DNA from: Desulfuromonas sp. AOP6 | GTDB lineage: Bacteria; Desulfobacterota; Desulfuromonadia; Desulfuromonadales; SZUA-540 | DNA length: 64,000 bases | Direction of reading: 5' to 3' | NCBI RefSeq assembly: GCF_009731355.2 | Contig: NZ_AP022810.1 | Span: forward strand, 2,508,001-2,572,000 | Shown: positions 61,253 through 64,000 of the stretch, one piece after another | Layout of the letters: each line of letters starts with the position of its first letter | How positions within the stretch are numbered: the stretch's first letter is position 1 | The notes under the pieces: model-generated | Database searches by the model: none | What the model saw: only the letters and a program-made list of their open reading frames with translations | What the model was told of the DNA's origin: nothing | Program-made: the position numbers and the translations under genes

Positions 61253-63217
61253 TCAGCTGCGCATGCCCCGCCCGAAGTGGCGCTTGGTGGAATCCTGCAG
61301 CTTGGCGGCGGCCCGCAGGGCCTCGCGCAGGATATCCTGCTCGTTTTTGGAGAGGGCGTAGGGATCGATGTAGTGGGAAGGTGTTTTCCCCTGCTCGATG
61401 AGAGCTATTTCGTGGCGCAGGCGCAGAAAGGTGAAAGCTTCGAAGGCCGCCTTGAGATGCTCGGCGGTCTCGTGATTGAAGACGCCCAGCCGCACGAGCT
61501 CGTCCAGCCGCTCCACCGTGGTGGTGGCATCTACCCCCTTCTCCAGCAGAAACATGCGCACGCAATCGACGATAAAAACGCTGCCGGCCTGTTTCAGAGA
61601 AATAAGGCCTTTGTGTTCACCGCTCTTTTCCACCACAAAGCGCCCCAGCATGCCGAGGGGAGATTTAAGGTTGAGATCGTTCTCCAGCAGATAGAAAAAA
61701 AAGATCGGGTGGCGGCGCAAGGCCTCATGCAGGATGCTGCGCAAATCCCGGCAGAGAGTGGCGTCACCGGCCAGGGGCATAAAATCGAGAAAGATGGTGG
61801 AATACATGACCCTTTTGGGTTCGGGCACGGTGATCCAGCGTGTAATGCGCTCTTTCCAGTCCTTGAGCCGTCCACGCCAGTACGGATTGTTGGCCATGAC
61901 CTTGCCGTTGCACAGGGGATAGCCGATGCGTTCGAAAGCCTGTACCAGCCGCTCCGAAAAGGGTTTGAAGAAGGCTTCGACCCGCTCCAGTTCCGAATCG
62001 GGGAAATCCTCGTAGAGCAGGCCGTTGTCCTGGTCGGGATTGAGAAGCATCTCCTTGCGGCCGCCGCTTCCCATGATGATGAGGCAGAAACGGATGGGGG
62101 GCGGCACCTTCCCTTCCTGCTTCATCTCGGCGAGAATGAGATCGAAACAGCGCCTCATGATGCAGTGGTGAATATAGGAGAGAATCTCCATGGTCTCGAA
62201 ATGGGAGCGCGCCTCGCCCATGAGGGCCTTGGCCACCTTGACAACACTGGCACGAGCCGTCACCAGCTCGTCGATGGAGCGCGCCTCCTTGACGCTGCCC
62301 ACCAGGATCATCGACTTCTGGCTGCGGTATTTCATGAGATCGCGCAAGGTCACCATGCCCACCACTTCACCGCTATCGATGACCGGCATGTGCTTGATGC
62401 GGTGCCCCATGAGAAAGCTGGTGGCCTCGTACATATAGGCGTCCACGGGCATGGTATGGGGATTGGCGGTCATGACGTCGGCGGCGGTCAGCATGTCGCA
62501 ATCGGCGCCTTCCCGAGCCATGACCTTACGCACCAGATCATGCTCGGTGATGATCCCCGCGGCGGCTTTTTGGTCATCTCGGACAATGAGCGAGCCGATG
62601 CCACGCTCAATCATCAGGCGAGCCACCTCGCGCACTGGAGTAGTCGACGTACAGGTCTCCACCGGCGACGACATGATCTCGGACAGGCGCTTTTTGAATG
62701 GATAGGCCTCCATCTGCGTCAGCGCCTTCTGGGTATGATCCTCGACCATCTCCGAATAGAGGCTGCGCACGCGAGAAAGGATGGTACGAGTGAAGTGCTC
62801 GGTAATCTGGGGGCAATGCTTGGCGGCACGGGTCAGCAGTTCCTGAGGCAGCAGATAACACTCCGTGGCTTTCACCGTGCGGGCTCCGGCCGTGTAGCGT
62901 TCGCCGGTAAAGATGGGGGTTGCACCGAAAAACTGTCCCTCCTTGCGGTAGTCGACGACCATTTCCACACCGCCGGGAGTCAGGGCGACGATCTCCACCA
63001 GCCCCTTATTGATTAAATAAAGATACCCGGTTGGAGAATCATGCTGGTGAAAAACATGGGTGTGGGGAGGGAACTTCTGGGTGACGGCATGCTGTTCGAA
63101 ATCGGCCAGAATATCCGCCGGGAGCTGACTGAAGGGTTCCGTAGCTTGTAAGGTCTTTATCAAATCCATGACAACCCCGCTTTTGCCTGCCATAACTCTG
63201 CCCTGGTGTGCCGTCAT
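61253..63217 (-). CDS. cNMP-binding, CBS and DUF294 nucleotidyltransferase-like signalling protein
   Basis: 654 residues. Order: cyclic-nucleotide-binding-like domain (about 25-150), tandem CBS domains (about 190-315, with MTANPHTMPVDAYMYEATSFL), and a DUF294 putative nucleotidyltransferase (GSGGRKEMLLNPDQDNGLLY near 391-410, the G-S-x-x-R then DxD pattern of GlnD-type enzymes) plus its C-terminal substrate-binding domain. ATG 63217 is supported by AGGAGG ten bases upstream. Genes of this build are common beside acetate-type sodium:solute symporters and may tune carbon uptake. Neighbour at 63.8 kb is such a symporter. Confidence 0.88.
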   Translation of the reverse strand: MTAHQGRVMAGKSGVVMDLIKTLQATEPFSQLPADILADFEQHAVTQKFPPHTHVFHQHDSPTGYLYLINKGLVEIVALTPGGVEMVVDYRKEGQFFGATPIFTGERYTAGARTVKATECYLLPQELLTRAAKHCPQITEHFTRTILSRVRSLYSEMVEDHTQKALTQMEAYPFKKRLSEIMSSPVETCTSTTPVREVARLMIERGIGSLIVRDDQKAAAGIITEHDLVRKVMAREGADCDMLTAADVMTANPHTMPVDAYMYEATSFLMGHRIKHMPVIDSGEVVGMVTLRDLMKYRSQKSMILVGSVKEARSIDELVTARASVVKVAKALMGEARSHFETMEILSYIHHCIMRRCFDLILAEMKQEGKVPPPIRFCLIIMGSGGRKEMLLNPDQDNGLLYEDFPDSELERVEAFFKPFSERLVQAFERIGYPLCNGKVMANNPYWRGRLKDWKERITRWITVPEPKRVMYSTIFLDFMPLAGDATLCRDLRSILHEALRRHPIFFFYLLENDLNLKSPLGMLGRFVVEKSGEHKGLISLKQAGSVFIVDCVRMFLLEKGVDATTTVERLDELVRLGVFNHETAEHLKAAFEAFTFLRLRHEIALIEQGKTPSHYIDPYALSKNEQDILREALRAAAKLQDSTKRHFGRGMRS

Positions 63218-63278
63218 ACGAAAAAAGCCTCCTGGAACGGGAAGCTTCTTTCATTGTTCGAACGGGGACAACCCGCCA

Positions 63279-63668
63279 TCAGGAGGCGGAGGAGTCTTTC
63301 TTCTTTTTTTTACGGCCCAGGTTCATGGGATGCGCCTGCCGGCTGATGATGAAATCGAGGAAGATCTTGATCCAGATGGTCGAACCGGCCACGGCGATCC
63401 AGGATTGCGGATCTTGCAGCGCCCCCAGGCCGAGCAGGATACCCAGCGCGGTTCCCAGCGCCACCAGGCCGGCGGCCAGATTGACCAGCCCCACCAGGGT
63501 GGCCCATTTCTCCGGCCGGGGAGGCGACTCTCCCCGCTTGAGGGCGACTTCGGAATAATCGCGCTTGCCGAATATCCGCCAGGTCCGCCGCAGCCAGAAG
63601 AAGGCCATGGGGAACAGGGCGAGAAACAAAACCCACTGCAGCACGAAATTGAAATAGTAGTTGAACAT
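63279..63668 (-). CDS. Small membrane protein between the DUF294 gene and the symporter
   Basis: 129 residues with three hydrophobic stretches (about 6-25, 60-84 and 88-108) and a strongly basic tail (GRKKKKKDSSAS). I do not recognise it. The small subunit DUF4212 of some symporters was considered, but the sequence pattern does not match. ATG 63668 gives a normal membrane start. Lies 61 bases upstream of the DUF294 gene on the same strand, so a shared transcript is likely; a terminator separates it from the symporter. Confidence 0.6.
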   Translation of the reverse strand: MFNYYFNFVLQWVLFLALFPMAFFWLRRTWRIFGKRDYSEVALKRGESPPRPEKWATLVGLVNLAAGLVALGTALGILLGLGALQDPQSWIAVAGSTIWIKIFLDFIISRQAHPMNLGRKKKKKDSSAS

Positions 63669-63761
63669 AATCAGACTCCCGTCATCCTCTACAGACCCGA
63701 AACACCGTTTAAAACGAACCCTTTTTACCTGATGAAGAAGGCTGCAATCAATATAAATCTG

Positions 63762-63791
63762 AAAAAAAACCCCGCCAGCGCACTGGCGGGG
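63762..63791 (-). terminator. Terminator after the symporter gene
   Basis: On the minus strand a nine-base-pair stem (63770-63778 with 63783-63791), four-base loop and eight T. It ends the symporter transcript before the small membrane protein gene. Confidence 0.88.
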
Positions 63792-63834
63792 TAAACAAAT
63801 CAAACTGACATTCTGTAATTAGCGTATGGAAAGC

Positions 63835-64000
63835 CTAGTGTCCGTGGCTTCCATCCACAGCCTTGGCACCACGAGGTACGCGGACGCTTTCGACCAGGTG
63901 CTGGATGTGCTCGGGGGGAGCTGCGGTCATCTTGCTGACCACATAAGCCACGCCGAAGTTGATCAGGGCACCGATGGCACCGAAGGCCTCGGGGGTGATG
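63835..64000 (-). CDS. Sodium:solute symporter (ActP-like), C-terminal end
   Basis: Partial gene; only the last 54 codons are inside the window and the N-terminal part lies beyond its right edge. The end reads ITPEAFGAIGALINFGVAYVVSK, then PPPEHIQHLVESVRVPRG-like sequence (TAAPPEHIQHLVESVRVPRG), the typical tail of acetate/cation symporters of the SSS family. Stop TAG at 63835-63837. Acetate is a likely substrate given the DUF294 neighbour, but the segment is too short to prove it. Confidence 0.8.
   Translation of the reverse strand, partial: ITPEAFGAIGALINFGVAYVVSKMTAAPPEHIQHLVESVRVPRGAKAVDGSHGH

Noticed and set aside
63279-63668. DUF4212 symporter small subunit
   Set aside because: Position beside a symporter fits, but length, number of membrane segments and sequence do not match that family.

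Overview
The window is GC-rich chromosome, densely packed with housekeeping genes in short operons. Gene content points to a strictly respiratory deltaproteobacterial anaerobe of the Desulfuromonadia (Geobacter/Desulfuromonas/Pelobacter relatives). The pointers are an energy-converting-hydrogenase-related (Ehr) operon, a CcsB/ResB cytochrome c maturation pair, a thiE-thiD fusion next to thiC, a DUF3343 Se/S-carrier-like protein, a predicted AhpD-like selenoprotein, and a cNMP/CBS/DUF294 protein beside a solute symporter of the acetate type. A glycine betaine transporter suggests exposure to salt. Species assignment is inference. I see no insertion sequence, prophage, CRISPR array, rRNA or tRNA.

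Layout. 1-6 kb: ffh, a DUF3343 gene, a small membrane protein with a DciA-like DUF721 gene, a tRNA methyltransferase, then ccsB-resB. 6-11.5 kb: purD, purH, a RACo-like ASKHA protein without its ferredoxin domain, and alr. 11.6-14.8 kb: a thiamine operon (TPP riboswitch, terminator, thiED, thiC). 14.9-20 kb: speD, a ChaN-like lipoprotein with a PDZ domain, fba, gap, rpsU. 20-26.6 kb: an RNA methyltransferase, a DUF815 ATPase, a J-domain protein, and an N-degron operon clpS-clpA-aat. 26.9-35.2 kb: a PAS-GGDEF-EAL protein, an orphan AbiEi-type antitoxin-like protein, a LemA/TPM/TPM set, tmcAL, sfsA, serB. 35.2-35.75 kb: a gene-free stretch with a candidate small RNA and a second foldable element. 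35.75-39.35 kb: an acyl-CoA synthetase, a zinc-ribbon protein, aroC and the selenoprotein.

39.4-49.4 kb is the most distinctive region: a minus-strand operon of an excisionase-type HTH + PTS-EIIA fusion regulator followed by seven Hyf/Nuo-like genes (two HyfB-like subunits, HyfC, HyfE, HyfF, a NuoCD-like HyfG, and a fused HyfH-HyfI). The large subunit has lost all four nickel-ligating cysteines, so this is an ion-pumping complex of unknown electron donor and acceptor rather than a hydrogenase. Its promoter carries tandem 9-bp repeats overlapping the -10 region and a palindrome just downstream. A divergent radical SAM gene carries its SPASM domain at the N-terminus.

50.6-64 kb: a DEAD-box helicase with a long leader, a MarR regulator with a palindromic operator in front of an opuA-type glycine betaine transporter, a YkgJ-type protein, a membrane glycosyltransferase, an ABC-F ATPase, a CcdA/thioredoxin-like pair, the DUF294 protein, a small membrane protein and the C-terminal end of a sodium:solute symporter cut by the window edge. 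Spacings, motifs and pairings below were read by eye; no database search or folding program was run.
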